Of a DNA stretch of 64,000 bases, positions 9,091 through 18,492 are shown one piece after another; the stretch's first letter is position 1, and each line of letters begins with the position of its first letter. The stretch is taken from assembly GCF_003807585.1 (NCBI RefSeq), contig NZ_RMBX01000001.1, positions 1 to 64,000 of the forward strand, read 5' to 3'. The DNA comes from Chitinophaga barathri (GTDB lineage: Bacteria > Bacteroidota > Bacteroidia > Chitinophagales > Chitinophagaceae). The notes below the pieces were generated by a model. That model searched no databases and was not told the origin of the DNA. It worked only from the letters and a program-made list of their open reading frames with translations. The position numbers were made by a program, and so were the translations under genes.

Positions 9091-9123
9091 CAGTATGTCG
9101 ATTTTGGTTAAAGGCTCCGGTTG

Positions 9124-9510
9124 CAACACCCGGCATAGCTTATAAGCCGGATTCTGTGCCTTTGCTTTCGCATCGGCCGCTATCATTTATCTGCGACGCT
9201 CATCACTGAGCGCCTGTATCTGCCTACCCTCGGTCATCAGGCGGGCAGCCCTCAAACGACCGTTTACATGGCATTTCAGCACGCAAGGTTTACCCTCCCA
9301 TAATGTTACCATTCCGGGATGTGGGCTCTTACCCCACATTTTCACCTTTACCGCAGGTTGCCCTGAGGAAGTAATTTTCTGTGGCACTTTCTGTACGCCT
9401 GTTTTCACAGGCGCCCCACCCGTTAGGTGGTGCGTTGCCCTATGCTGTCCGGACTTTCCTTCCCTGCCGCTTGCGCAGCAAAGACGATAGCGCCGCTATG
9501 CCGGGTGTTG
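9124..9510 (-). ncRNA. rnpB: RNase P RNA, class A
   Basis: The catalytic RNA that matures tRNA 5' ends. Both ends form a perfect 15-bp P1 helix (CAACACCCGGCATAG at 9124-9138 against 9496-9510). The minus strand contains the universal 'GAGGAAAGTCCGGAC'-type core near its 5' end (complement around 9450-9468) and 'ACAGAATCCGGCTTATAAGC' near its 3' end. About 387 nt, normal for bacteria. Open frames inside it are spurious. Confidence 0.95.
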
Positions 9511-9529
9511 TGAACCGGAATCTGCAAAA

Positions 9530-10552
9530 CTACTTAAAAAATATCTCTGTAGCCCCGTAACCGTAGAAGGGATGGTACTGGTTCACAAAAAACTTCACTT
9601 CCGGCACCGTCTTCAGTATCTCGTGCAGCTCGTCCCGCAGGCGGCCCGTGCCCACCCCGTGGATCACGATCATGCTGTGCTGGCGCTGGGTGATGGCAAG
9701 GTCCAGGTAATGCTGGAACTCATTCAGCTGGATGGCAACGATCTCCAGCGGGCTCAGGTCGCGCCAGTTGTCCGCCAGGCGGTCTATATGCAGGTCTATC
9801 TCATATTTGGCATCCACGCGGGCGTTTTCCTTCAGGGACTGGAAAGACGTGAGAGTGGAAAGTTTTTTCTTTTCCACGGGCGTAAAGCCATAATCGTCCT
9901 TCTCCTGCCTGTAGGGGTATTTGTCGAACAGCAGGTATTCGATGGTGGCCTTTTCCTGCTGTTTGAGCGTTTCCAGCTGCTGAAACAGTTGTTTGGGCTT
10001 CACTTTCCAGGTCTTGACGAGGGCAGCCGCCAGCTTCAGGTCCGTTTCCTTCGGCGAAAAGCTGAATTCAAAACGGGGATTGTCGTTCAGCTGGTCAAAC
10101 TCCAGGTCTGCCAGGTAATTGTGCTGGAAGGGAAATATCTCCTGTTTCAGCTCCAGGAACAGGGTATTGTTCAGCCAGATCTCGAAGCGGAAGGTATATG
10201 CGCGGTTCGTTTCGTTGGAAAGATGAAATTTCATGTCTTCCACCACGTCATCGCCAAAAGCGTCCGTCTGCCATACGGGGAGCATGGTCAGAAAAACGCC
10301 TCTTTCGGGCCTGTTTACGTGGGGTACGGGCTTCTCCCTGCGGATTTCCTCACCCGGGGTCCTTTTGGGCGGTAAAGGGGCTTGTTTCTTCATAAAACGG
10401 TGAAAATAGGGGAAGTCTATCTGGTCCATGTACACGGGGAACCTGGCGCCGCCTACTTCCACGAGTACCATTTTATCGTTGATGATATCCACTACTGTAC
10501 CTTCCTCTTTGGAATGGAGCATGAGGATCTTGTCGCCTACTGTATATTTCAT
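9530..10552 (-). CDS. DUF2027 and Smr domain protein
   Basis: A 340-residue cytoplasmic protein. The N-terminus is a small beta-rich module ('VGDKILMLHSKEEGTVVDI...VEVGGARFPVYMDQIDF'), the middle matches DUF2027, and the C-terminus is an Smr domain with 'IDLHIDRL' and 'MIVIHGVGTGRLRDELHEIL'. Smr domains bind or nick nucleic acids (as in MutS2), so a nucleic-acid role is inferred. ATG at 10552 is preferred over a TTG three codons upstream. It lies 33 bp downstream of the DoxX gene on the same strand. Confidence 0.85.
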   Translation of the reverse strand: MKYTVGDKILMLHSKEEGTVVDIINDKMVLVEVGGARFPVYMDQIDFPYFHRFMKKQAPLPPKRTPGEEIRREKPVPHVNRPERGVFLTMLPVWQTDAFGDDVVEDMKFHLSNETNRAYTFRFEIWLNNTLFLELKQEIFPFQHNYLADLEFDQLNDNPRFEFSFSPKETDLKLAAALVKTWKVKPKQLFQQLETLKQQEKATIEYLLFDKYPYRQEKDDYGFTPVEKKKLSTLTSFQSLKENARVDAKYEIDLHIDRLADNWRDLSPLEIVAIQLNEFQHYLDLAITQRQHSMIVIHGVGTGRLRDELHEILKTVPEVKFFVNQYHPFYGYGATEIFFK

Positions 10553-10585
10553 AGCAGGCAAAAATAAGCATAAGTTTTACTTCAA

Positions 10586-11041
10586 TTACACCGGTCTTTT
10601 ATCGGGCTCCGGGTGCCGCCGCATATATTCGTCCACGGAAATGCGGCCACTGCCTTCTACGAGGAAAAACAGGAGCATCAGTAAAACAGCGATGGAAAGG
10701 CTCAGTTCGGGGTAAACGGAGAAGAGCCCGGTACCGGCGCTCACAAAAAATACCGCGCCGATCAGTACGGGCAGGTTTGCGATGACGCCTACGCGGGTAA
10801 GCAGGCCGAGGGCGATGAACAACCCGCCGACAGTGTGTGCGAAAACTATGTAATGAGCCAGCCAGAACGAAAGCGCCGTGAGGAAAGGCTGTTCCGCGAT
10901 CCGCGCCTTCAGGATGTCTATGTTGGCGACAAACTGAATACCTTTCCACATCAGGAGCAATCCCAGCAAAATCCTTAAACCGTCAATCCATTTGGGGTGA
11001 TGATTGTCACCCCACCGTTCAATGCGTTGCAGGAGGTTCAT
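10586..11041 (-). CDS. DoxX family membrane protein
   Basis: A 151-residue protein with four predicted membrane helices and the DoxX pattern 'GLRILLGLLLMWKGIQFV', 'AHTVGGLFIALGLLTR' and 'NLPVLIGAVFF'. DoxX-type proteins are linked to redox and quinone functions, but the exact role of this one is unknown. ATG at 11041 puts the positive 'LLQRIERWGDNHHPKW' stretch before the first helix. May be co-transcribed with the DUF2027-Smr gene. Confidence 0.8.
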   Translation of the reverse strand: MNLLQRIERWGDNHHPKWIDGLRILLGLLLMWKGIQFVANIDILKARIAEQPFLTALSFWLAHYIVFAHTVGGLFIALGLLTRVGVIANLPVLIGAVFFVSAGTGLFSVYPELSLSIAVLLMLLFFLVEGSGRISVDEYMRRHPEPDKRPV

Positions 11042-11159
11042 AACGAAAGTTTTAAGTAAGGAAAGAGCTACTGTACTAAAGTTACGAAATCCCCCAAACA
11101 TATACGGCCGCTCCCCTTTTTCGGGAAACGGCCGTTCTTTATATCAGTCCGTATGGAAT

Positions 11160-12812
11160 TTAAGCAGTTTTAGGCGCCAGTTTACTTTTCCAGTAGCCGT
11201 ACATAAAATATACCGCCAGGCCGCCGGCCATCCAGCAGAAGAACACGATCCAGCTGGATACGGGTATCTCTATCATCAGGTATAGGCAGCAGAGCATGCC
11301 CAGCACCGGTATCAGCGACAGGCGTTTAATGAGCGTAAGCACGGTGATGGCGGCCGCCAGGATGTAGAATATCAGGAACAGGACCAGTTCATGGTCAAAA
11401 TAAGCGATGTTCACAAAAGCTTCCTTGATGCGCTCGCGGAAGAAAAACGTAAATGCCACGAACAGCACCGGCACGATGATCATCCCGTTGATGTATGGCA
11501 GGTTAAATCGTTTGGTACTTTTATCCGCCGGAGGCAGCAGCAGTACGCCGCCGCAAACCAGTACAAACGCGAAGAGCGTACCGATGCTGGTAAGGTCCGT
11601 AACGATGCCGCTTTCCAGGAACAATGAAGGGATGGCAACGATAAAACCCGTTACGATCGTGGAAAAGCCGGGGGTGTGAAATTTGGGATGCACTTTGGCA
11701 AAACGTTTGGGCAGCAAGCCGTCGCGGCTCATGCTCATCCAGATGCGGGGCTGCCCGATCTGGAACACGAGTATCACGCTGGTAGCGGCTATTACGGCAC
11801 TGATGGAGATCACGTACCCAACTTTTTCCATGTTCAGTTTGTCGAACACATAAGCCAGCGGGTCCGATACATTGTTGAATTCCGAATAGTTCACCATGCC
11901 GGTGATCACCAGCGTCACCACCACGTATACGATAGTACAGATGATGAGGGAATAGATCATGGCCCGGGGCATATCCCGCTGCGGGTTGGCGCTTTCCTCC
12001 GCGGTGGTGGAAATGGCGTCGAACCCGATATAGGCGAAAAACACGGCGGATACGCCTTTCAGCACGCCTTCAAATTGATTGGGCAAAAAGGGCGTCCAGT
12101 TGCTGGTATCGATGTAAAATACGCCGATGAGCACCACCACGGCCAGTACAACCAGTTTCAGGCCCACCATGGCGTTGGCGCTTTTTTTACTCTCTCGTAT
12201 CCCGATATAGGCCACGATAGTGATGAGCACCACGATCAGGAAAGCGGGAATGTTCATGATCACACGCCAGCCGTTGACAATAGGCGCGGTGGTCCAGGCG
12301 AGGGCTTTGGCGGGGTCTTCGGCGAAGGCTTCCTTAGCCGTCTGGTAATCCGTTACGAGCCATGCGGGCAGGTGAACGTTCATGCCTTCCAGCACGTTGT
12401 TAAAATAACTGCTCCAGGAAATGGCCACCACGATATTCCCGATAGAATACTCCAGGATCAGCGCCCAGCCAATGATCCAGGCAGCCAGTTCGCCGAATGC
12501 CACATAAGAATAGGTATAGGCGCTGCCTGCTACCGGCACCCTGGATGCAAATTCAGCATAACAAAGCGCGGTGAATCCGCAGGTAACCGCCGTCAGCACA
12601 AAAAGGAAAATTACGCCGGGGCCGCCGTCGTACGCGGCCTGGCCGATAGTGGAAAAGATACCGGCGCCAATCACCGCCGCCACACCCATCAGGGTAAGAT
12701 CACGCACGGTCAGTACTTTTTTAAGCCCTGAAGCATGCGCATCGCTCTCGTTTTTCTTGGCTTCCTGCAAAATGCTGGTAAGGGACTTTTTCCTGAAAAG
12801 CGATTTAGACAT
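11160..12812 (-). CDS. APC superfamily amino acid permease
   Basis: A 550-residue inner-membrane transporter of the amino acid/polyamine/organocation superfamily, close to the cationic amino acid transporter group. Signatures are 'GVAAVIGAGIFSTIG' in the first helix, 'ALCYAEFASRVPVAGSAYTYSY', and 'FFAYIGFDAISTTAEE' in helix 6. About 12-14 helices. The ATG at 12812 gives the usual polar N-terminus. Substrate cannot be read from sequence. It lies downstream of the bioD-to-polyprenyl-synthase run but is separated from it by a terminator, so it is probably transcribed on its own. Confidence 0.88.
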   Translation of the reverse strand: MSKSLFRKKSLTSILQEAKKNESDAHASGLKKVLTVRDLTLMGVAAVIGAGIFSTIGQAAYDGGPGVIFLFVLTAVTCGFTALCYAEFASRVPVAGSAYTYSYVAFGELAAWIIGWALILEYSIGNIVVAISWSSYFNNVLEGMNVHLPAWLVTDYQTAKEAFAEDPAKALAWTTAPIVNGWRVIMNIPAFLIVVLITIVAYIGIRESKKSANAMVGLKLVVLAVVVLIGVFYIDTSNWTPFLPNQFEGVLKGVSAVFFAYIGFDAISTTAEESANPQRDMPRAMIYSLIICTIVYVVVTLVITGMVNYSEFNNVSDPLAYVFDKLNMEKVGYVISISAVIAATSVILVFQIGQPRIWMSMSRDGLLPKRFAKVHPKFHTPGFSTIVTGFIVAIPSLFLESGIVTDLTSIGTLFAFVLVCGGVLLLPPADKSTKRFNLPYINGMIIVPVLFVAFTFFFRERIKEAFVNIAYFDHELVLFLIFYILAAAITVLTLIKRLSLIPVLGMLCCLYLMIEIPVSSWIVFFCWMAGGLAVYFMYGYWKSKLAPKTA

Positions 12813-12836
12813 CTGTTGTAGTTGAGGGTTGATATT

Positions 12837-12894
12837 AAAAACCGTTAATGGTAAACAGCAACTGTAATTCTCGTTGCCATTTACCATTAACGGT
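12837..12894 (-). terminator. Terminator of the bioD-lpxK-rnr run
   Basis: Perfect 15-bp inverted repeat ACCGTTAATGGTAAA (12841-12855) / TTTACCATTAACGGT (12880-12894) with a 24-nt loop. On the minus strand it is followed by TTTTAATATC, consistent with termination just after the polyprenyl synthase stop at 12917. Confidence 0.7.
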
Positions 12895-12916
12895 CAAATA
12901 TAATACTATTCAGTTA

Positions 12917-13888
12917 TCAATGTTGCCTCGTCAAAAGAAAATCCGCCACCTCTTTCAGCGCCTCTTTACGGTGCGATAATACCGCGATGGCCTCCAGGTG
13001 ACCGTAGGCGATTTCGCTGAAACGTTCCTTTTCTTTTTCGGCCCATTCGTCTACCCTGCAATCATGGAACACCTGCAATACCTCGTCCACCTTGTTATCC
13101 GGATTGGTTTCCATCAGCTGGTGCAGGTGCTGCCGCTGCGCGGGATTGCAAAGCTCCAGCGCTTTCAGGAGCAGGAAGGTTTTTTTGTTGATCAGGATGT
13201 CTCCTCCCTGCTTTTTACCGAACTTCTTCGGATCGCCGAAAGCATCCAGGTAATCGTCCTGTATCTGGAAGGCGATGCCTACGTTTTTGCCGAACTCGTA
13301 GAGATGCTTCTGGTTGCCGTCGCTGCCGCCGCCGGTGATGGCGCCCATTTGCAGGCTGGCGGCCAGCAGTACGGAAGTTTTCAGCGCGATCATGTTCACA
13401 TAATCCTCGTATTTCACGCGCTCCGGCTGCGTCTGCTCCATGTCCATATCCAGCTGCTGGCCTTCGCATACTTCGCGGGCCGCTTTATTGAACACGTTGA
13501 TGATCTTCGTGCGGTATTTGCCGGCGATCCTGTTCAGGTACTCGTAGCTATGGATGAGCATCACGTCCCCGGCCAGGATGGCGGCGGAATCGCTGTACTT
13601 CGTGTGCACGGTGGGCATGCCGCGGCGGAGCGGCGCTTTATCCATGATGTCGTCATGAATGAGGGTAAAATTGTGGAACAGCTCTATGGCGTTGGCCGCA
13701 TGAAATGCGTCAGGCTGTATTTCATCAAACAATTCATTTCCGAGCAAACACAACACAGGCCTGATCCGCTTTCCCCCGATGCCGAGTATGTACTGGGCCG
13801 GGTCGTATAAGTTGGCTGGATGGTCCGGGAATTGTCTTTTGCTAAACTGTTCTTCAAACTGCGCTGACAAAGCTTTAAATGAATGCAT
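12917..13888 (-). CDS. Polyprenyl diphosphate synthase
   Basis: A 323-residue trans-isoprenyl diphosphate synthase that condenses isopentenyl diphosphate with allylic diphosphates for quinone or carotenoid precursors. The first Asp-rich motif is 'LIHDDIMDKAPLRRG' and the second is 'AFQIQDDYLDAFGD'; 'GGKRIRPVL' binds IPP. Residues just before the first motif (LFHNFTL) set chain length but do not allow a firm call between GGPP and longer products. It is the last gene of the minus-strand run and follows rnr by 32 bp. Confidence 0.9.
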   Translation of the reverse strand: MHSFKALSAQFEEQFSKRQFPDHPANLYDPAQYILGIGGKRIRPVLCLLGNELFDEIQPDAFHAANAIELFHNFTLIHDDIMDKAPLRRGMPTVHTKYSDSAAILAGDVMLIHSYEYLNRIAGKYRTKIINVFNKAAREVCEGQQLDMDMEQTQPERVKYEDYVNMIALKTSVLLAASLQMGAITGGGSDGNQKHLYEFGKNVGIAFQIQDDYLDAFGDPKKFGKKQGGDILINKKTFLLLKALELCNPAQRQHLHQLMETNPDNKVDEVLQVFHDCRVDEWAEKEKERFSEIAYGHLEAIAVLSHRKEALKEVADFLLTRQH

Positions 13889-13920
13889 GATGCGTATGTT
13901 ATATTCTTCTTGTTCTTCTG

Positions 13921-16047
13921 TTACTTCTTTTTCTTCCTGGCCGGCGGTTTGCCTTCAGCCGGCTTGCGGCTTCTGCTGCTGCGTTCGGGTTTGCCCGCGC
14001 CGGCTGGTTTCCGGCTTCTGCCCGGGCCAGCGCCTTCCGTCCATACGCCTTCGCGCGGTACCTCGGCGCTCCTGCGTTTGGAGGGGCGTTTGCCTTCGCC
14101 GTCCGTATCGGCTTCCACCAGGTCGTAATCCAGCTGGCGTTTGGCAAGGCTGGCGGCCACCACGCGGATGGTCACCCTGTCCCCTATCCTGATCCTGCGG
14201 CCGGTCTGCATGCCTACCAGCGCATATTCCGATTCGGAATGCCGGAAATCTTCGCTGAGGTTGTGAATGCTGATAAGACCTTCACATTTGGCCTCTACGG
14301 TTTCCGCCCAGAAGCCGAAATGCGCCACACCGCTTACGACGGCCTCGAAGGTATCGCCGATGAACTGCTGCATGTATTCCACCTGTTTGTACTTGTTGCC
14401 CGCGCGTTCCGCGTCCATGGCCTTTCTTTCCATTTCGGAGGAATGTTTGCAGCGTTTCTCCAGCTGCTTGTCGATCTTCACATCGTCCGCCAAGCATTGC
14501 GCCAGGATGCGATGCACCAGTACGTCGGGATAACGCCTGATGGGCGAGGTAAAGTGGCAGTAATGCTCAAAACCGAGCCCGTAGTGCCCGATGTTTTCCG
14601 TGGTGTACACCGCTTTGGCCATGGTACGGATGCCCAGGGTTTCCAGCACATGCTGTTCCGGTTTGCCCTGTACCAGCTGCAGCATCTTGTTGAAGGACGC
14701 CGCGATCGTCTCCGGTCCGGCCACATCGAATTTATACCCGAATTTACTCGCAAAAACGGCAAATACATGCATCTTTTCCTCGTCCGGCGTGTCGTGCACG
14801 CGGTATGGGAAAGGCACGGGGTTTTTATTGACCTTCTGTTTGGAGACATATTCCGCCACTGTCCTGTTCGCCAGCAGCATAAACTCTTCGATCAGCTGGT
14901 GCGCTTCCTTGCTTTCCTTGATGGTGACGCCGATGGGCTTGCCGGCGGCGTCCAGCTGAAAACGTACTTCCTGCGAGGAGAAATTGATCGCACCGTCTTT
15001 GAAACGCCTTTTACGCAGGGTCTGCGCCAGGTTGTTCAGCAGCAGTACTTCCTGGTCGTGCGGCCCTTCGCCTTTTTCGATGATCTCCTGCACTTCTTCG
15101 TAGGTGAAGCGGTGCGCGGAATGGATCACCGTGCGGCCCAGCCAGTATTGTTTCACTTCCGCCTGGTCGTTGATCTGGAACACGGCGGAAAAGGTCAGTT
15201 TATCTTCGTTCGGCCGAAGCGAGCACAGCTCGTTCGATATCTTTTCCGGCAGCATGGGCAATACCCTGTCCGGCAGGTACACCGAGGTGGCGCGTTTCTC
15301 CGCTTCCTTGTCAAGGGCGGTGAGCGGCTCCACGTAATGGCTTACGTCCGCAATGTGCACGCCTATTTCCAGCAGGCCGTTTTTCAGGCGGCGGATAGAC
15401 AGGGCATCATCAAAGTCTTTGGCGTCTACGGGGTCAATGGTGAAGGTGAGTATCTTGCGGAAGTCTTTGCGTTTGCTCACTTCGTCCGCGGTGATCTTTT
15501 CATAGATGCGGGCCGTTTCTTCCAGCACTTCTTCCGGGTAATGCAGCGGGAAGCCACTTTCTATGAGTATTTCCTTCATCGCCAGGTCGTTGGAATCTGA
15601 GGCGTCCAGTATCTCCACGATCTCGCCTACGGGCTTGCGGGTCTTTTCGCCCCAGGCCGTGATGCGCACTACGGCTTTATCGCCGTCTTTGGCGCCTTTG
15701 AGCGAGTTTTCGGGAATGTAGATATCGGGGACCCCGGCTCCTTTCTCAGGCACGAGGAAAGCGAAGGTTTTGCTGAGTTGTATAGTACCGGTGAATTCTG
15801 TCTTTTTACGTTTTAATACGTCGGTAACGAACCCTTCCATCCGGCCTACGCCTTTGCCCTGGCGGATCACATCCACCAGTACTTCATCTCCGTCCAGCGC
15901 GGTGTTCAGGTTCTTCTGTTTTACCATAATATCGCTCGGCAGGCCTTCTACCGCCACAAAGGCCATCCCTGAGCGGGTTACATCCACAATACCTTTATAG
16001 GTCTTTTTCTGGCTGCTTTCTTTTTTGGGTTTCTTCTTCTTTGCCAT
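13921..16047 (-). CDS. rnr: Ribonuclease R
   Basis: A 708-residue 3'-5' exoribonuclease of the RNB family that degrades structured RNA. An N-terminal basic stretch leads into cold-shock-type domains, then the RNB core with 'DPVDAKDFDDALSI' holding the metal-binding aspartates, 'HIADVSHYV' and 'YCHFTSPIRRYPDVLVHR'. An S1 domain follows ('EAVVSGVAHFGFWAE...'), and the tail is very basic and Lys/Arg/Pro-rich (from about residue 655), as often seen in RNase R. Confidence 0.95.
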   Translation of the reverse strand: MAKKKKPKKESSQKKTYKGIVDVTRSGMAFVAVEGLPSDIMVKQKNLNTALDGDEVLVDVIRQGKGVGRMEGFVTDVLKRKKTEFTGTIQLSKTFAFLVPEKGAGVPDIYIPENSLKGAKDGDKAVVRITAWGEKTRKPVGEIVEILDASDSNDLAMKEILIESGFPLHYPEEVLEETARIYEKITADEVSKRKDFRKILTFTIDPVDAKDFDDALSIRRLKNGLLEIGVHIADVSHYVEPLTALDKEAEKRATSVYLPDRVLPMLPEKISNELCSLRPNEDKLTFSAVFQINDQAEVKQYWLGRTVIHSAHRFTYEEVQEIIEKGEGPHDQEVLLLNNLAQTLRKRRFKDGAINFSSQEVRFQLDAAGKPIGVTIKESKEAHQLIEEFMLLANRTVAEYVSKQKVNKNPVPFPYRVHDTPDEEKMHVFAVFASKFGYKFDVAGPETIAASFNKMLQLVQGKPEQHVLETLGIRTMAKAVYTTENIGHYGLGFEHYCHFTSPIRRYPDVLVHRILAQCLADDVKIDKQLEKRCKHSSEMERKAMDAERAGNKYKQVEYMQQFIGDTFEAVVSGVAHFGFWAETVEAKCEGLISIHNLSEDFRHSESEYALVGMQTGRRIRIGDRVTIRVVAASLAKRQLDYDLVEADTDGEGKRPSKRRSAEVPREGVWTEGAGPGRSRKPAGAGKPERSSRSRKPAEGKPPARKKKK

Positions 16048-16077
16048 TTACATGATTTTAGGGTGCGGTGCTTATTG

Positions 16078-17154
16078 TCAGGCGTCATTCTCAGCCGTCA
16101 ACATAACATTTGCAACATAGTCAAAAATAAAACTATTAAACGATTCCTCCTCTCCTGACAGGAATGCCACTTCCACGGGCATCACTTTAAAGGCCAATTG
16201 CATATGTCCGATGCGCTCCCGCAGCAGATGGAGCCTTACGGCGTCTTTTTCGGTGGTGATGATGAACTTCGGCGCCCCGTCCAGCTGGTCAAGCTCCAGT
16301 TTGATCTTGTCCAGGTCTTTTTGCGTATAGTAGTAGTGGTCCGGGAAAGAGAGCAGGTGTACGTTTTTGTGCCTTTGCAGCAAATGTTGTACCAAAGGAT
16401 CCGGCCGGGCGATGCCACAGACCACCAGGATGCCCGCATCCGCGGGTATTTCCGCCGTTTCGTTCGTGAGCATATCGAAGGGCCGGCCATAACTCAGGGT
16501 CGTGAAAAACAACCGCTGGTGAGGCAATGGCTGTATTTCCGCCCGTATCTTATCCTGCTCCTGCCTGCTGAGGCCGGGAGGGCATTTGCTGACGATGATG
16601 CCGCTGGCCCGCTCGTATCCTTTCCTGCCTTCGCGCAGCCGCCCGAAGGGCACTACGTGATCGCGGGTAAAAAGCCGGCTGTAATCCGTCACCATCAGGT
16701 TCATGCCGGGTTTGATAGAGCGGTGCTGAAAAGCATCGTCCAGCAGTATCACCTGCGTTTCCGGCCGGTCCCCCAGCAGCTCAGGCACCGCCAGCATCCG
16801 CTCTTCACCCACGCACACGGTGATGTCCGGGAATTTCTGGTGAAACTGCATGGGTTCGTCACCGATGTCCGCGGCCGTGGTGCCGGCGGTTGCCAGCAGG
16901 AAACCCTTGGTGCGGCGGTTGTAGCCGCGGCTGAGGGTGGCAATGTTGTATTGCCCTTTCAGCAGGCGGATCAGGTACTCCACATGCGGGGTTTTGCCGG
17001 TGCCGCCTACAGACAGGTTGCCTACGGCGATCACTGGCAGGTCAAATTCCACGGAAGTAAGCAGGCCGTTGTCGTATAGCCGGTTGCGTATCCACAATAC
17101 AAGGCCGTATAAGAGGGAGAACGGGTATAAAAGGTAATTCAGGTATCGCCACAC
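16078..17154 (-). CDS. lpxK: Tetraacyldisaccharide 4'-kinase
   Basis: A 358-residue membrane-associated kinase that phosphorylates the 4' position of the lipid A disaccharide. The N-terminal hydrophobic anchor 'YLLYPFSLLYGLVLWIRNRLYD' is followed by the P-loop 'VGNLSVGGTGKTPHVEYL', then 'LSRGYNRRTKG', 'GDEPMQFHQKFP' and 'ILLDDAFQHRSIKPGMNLMV', all typical of LpxK. Its presence shows a Gram-negative lipid A pathway. It sits between the 5-formyl-THF cyclo-ligase (13-nt gap) and rnr. Confidence 0.95.
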   Translation of the reverse strand: MWRYLNYLLYPFSLLYGLVLWIRNRLYDNGLLTSVEFDLPVIAVGNLSVGGTGKTPHVEYLIRLLKGQYNIATLSRGYNRRTKGFLLATAGTTAADIGDEPMQFHQKFPDITVCVGEERMLAVPELLGDRPETQVILLDDAFQHRSIKPGMNLMVTDYSRLFTRDHVVPFGRLREGRKGYERASGIIVSKCPPGLSRQEQDKIRAEIQPLPHQRLFFTTLSYGRPFDMLTNETAEIPADAGILVVCGIARPDPLVQHLLQRHKNVHLLSFPDHYYYTQKDLDKIKLELDQLDGAPKFIITTEKDAVRLHLLRERIGHMQLAFKVMPVEVAFLSGEEESFNSFIFDYVANVMLTAENDA

Positions 17155-17166
17155 GGGACTTTCGTT

Positions 17167-17751
17167 TTAAGCTGAAAAATAAAAAATGCCGCCGGGCGTC
17201 ACGACGGTTTCCATGGGCACATCGCCGCGGTAAACGTCTGCCACCGGCTCCGGCAGCGGATCAAACAGGCAGAGGCCGATGGCTTTCACATCCGGCCTGC
17301 ATTGCTGCAAAAAGGTGTCGTACATGCCTTTGCCATAACCCACACGCTGCCCTGTTTTGTCAAAGGCCAGCATCGGCACAAATACCACATCGATATCCTG
17401 CGGGGCCACCAATTCACCGCTTTCCGGTTCGGGTATGCCGTAGGAGTTATGCACCAGGCGGGTGGCATCGTCCCAGCGGAAATGCTGCATGCTGCCGGTG
17501 GCCAGGTACGAGCGGCTCAGCACCAGCTGCACGCCCGGGTACTGCCGCTTCAGCCAGTCCGCCAGCGGGAAAGTATCCACTTCCTTTTTGGCGGCGATGG
17601 GTAAAAATAGGTGAATGAAAGAAGGCGTGCCCAGTGTAAGCTCCCTGCAATGTTCCAGCAACGAGGCATTCAGCTGCGCGGCTTCCTCTTCGCTCATGGC
17701 CAGCCGTTTCGCAAGATAGTCTTTCCGGATATCCTTTTTGTATAATGGCAT
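17167..17751 (-). CDS. 5-formyltetrahydrofolate cyclo-ligase
   Basis: A 194-residue cytoplasmic enzyme that makes 5,10-methenyl-THF from 5-formyl-THF using ATP. Visible motifs are the basic N-terminal 'KKDIRKDYLAKRLAMS', 'DVVFVPMLAFDKTGQRVGYGKGMYDTFL' (the family signature GxGxGxYD) and a C-terminal 'DVPMETVVTPGGIF'. Length is normal. It lies 32 bp downstream of bioD and 12 nt upstream of lpxK, in one transcription direction. Confidence 0.93.
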   Translation of the reverse strand: MPLYKKDIRKDYLAKRLAMSEEEAAQLNASLLEHCRELTLGTPSFIHLFLPIAAKKEVDTFPLADWLKRQYPGVQLVLSRSYLATGSMQHFRWDDATRLVHNSYGIPEPESGELVAPQDIDVVFVPMLAFDKTGQRVGYGKGMYDTFLQQCRPDVKAIGLCLFDPLPEPVADVYRGDVPMETVVTPGGIFYFSA

Positions 17752-17783
17752 TTGATCAGTTCAGGCTTCGTATGATGTTGTAT

Positions 17784-18428
17784 TTAAACGGCCGATAACA
17801 GCTGCTGCAGCGCGGGCCGCATCAGCTCCGCCTGTACAGCCACAAAATCGTGGTTCAGCTTGCGCGCCCGCGGGATGCGGGTAATGCGGTGGTAGCGGCT
17901 CCAGCTGATGATATCGTCTTCGTTCGTATGATGGTCCCCGTTAAAGATCCAGCCCAGCACCGGCACGTCCGCGTTGCGCAGCGCCATAGCGGTGAGCAGG
18001 CTGTGATTGATACTGCCGAGGTAATTCTGCGCCACGATGATCACTTTTGCACCCAGCGCCTTGATGAGGTCCAGCGTGAAATACTGCCCGCTGAGCGGCA
18101 CCATCAGCCCGCCAGCGCCTTCTATCACCAAAGGTTTATCAGCCTGCTGCAACTGTTTCGCATGTTCGATAATGCGATCCTCGTAAATGGTAAGCCCTTC
18201 CGTGCGTGCCGCCAGGTGCGGCGATGCGGGCATCCGGAGGCGGTACAGCTCCTCTTTCACATTGGCCGGCTCACTGAGCAGCGCCCTTACGGTTTGTGTA
18301 TCCGTTGCGTCCTGCAGGCCCGCCTGCACCGGTTTCCAGTACTGTGCACCCAACGCCTCCGTTACACAGGCCGATGCCACCGTTTTGCCCACGCCGGTAC
18401 CTATGCCGGTGATGAAGATATTATTCAT
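17784..18428 (-). CDS. bioD: Dethiobiotin synthetase
   Basis: A 214-residue ATP-dependent carboxylase that closes the ureido ring of dethiobiotin. The P-loop 'FITGIGTGVGKTVASACVTEAL', 'YWKPVQAGLQDATDT' and 'VIEGAGGLMVPLS' are diagnostic. Other biotin genes (bioA, bioB, bioF) are not in the window. It is the first gene of the minus-strand run and is divergent from the CBS-type gene at 18493, leaving a 64-bp shared promoter region. Confidence 0.93.
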   Translation of the reverse strand: MNNIFITGIGTGVGKTVASACVTEALGAQYWKPVQAGLQDATDTQTVRALLSEPANVKEELYRLRMPASPHLAARTEGLTIYEDRIIEHAKQLQQADKPLVIEGAGGLMVPLSGQYFTLDLIKALGAKVIIVAQNYLGSINHSLLTAMALRNADVPVLGWIFNGDHHTNEDDIISWSRYHRITRIPRARKLNHDFVAVQAELMRPALQQLLSAV

Positions 18429-18492
18429 AAAAGCAAATATAAATCATCATTCAACCAATTACCTTAATTTCGTTTTCCAAGCACCAAAACTT

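Noticed and set aside
11104..11135. ACGGCCG / CGGCCGT hairpin after the APC permease
   Set aside because: No T-run follows on the minus strand, so it is not called as a terminator.
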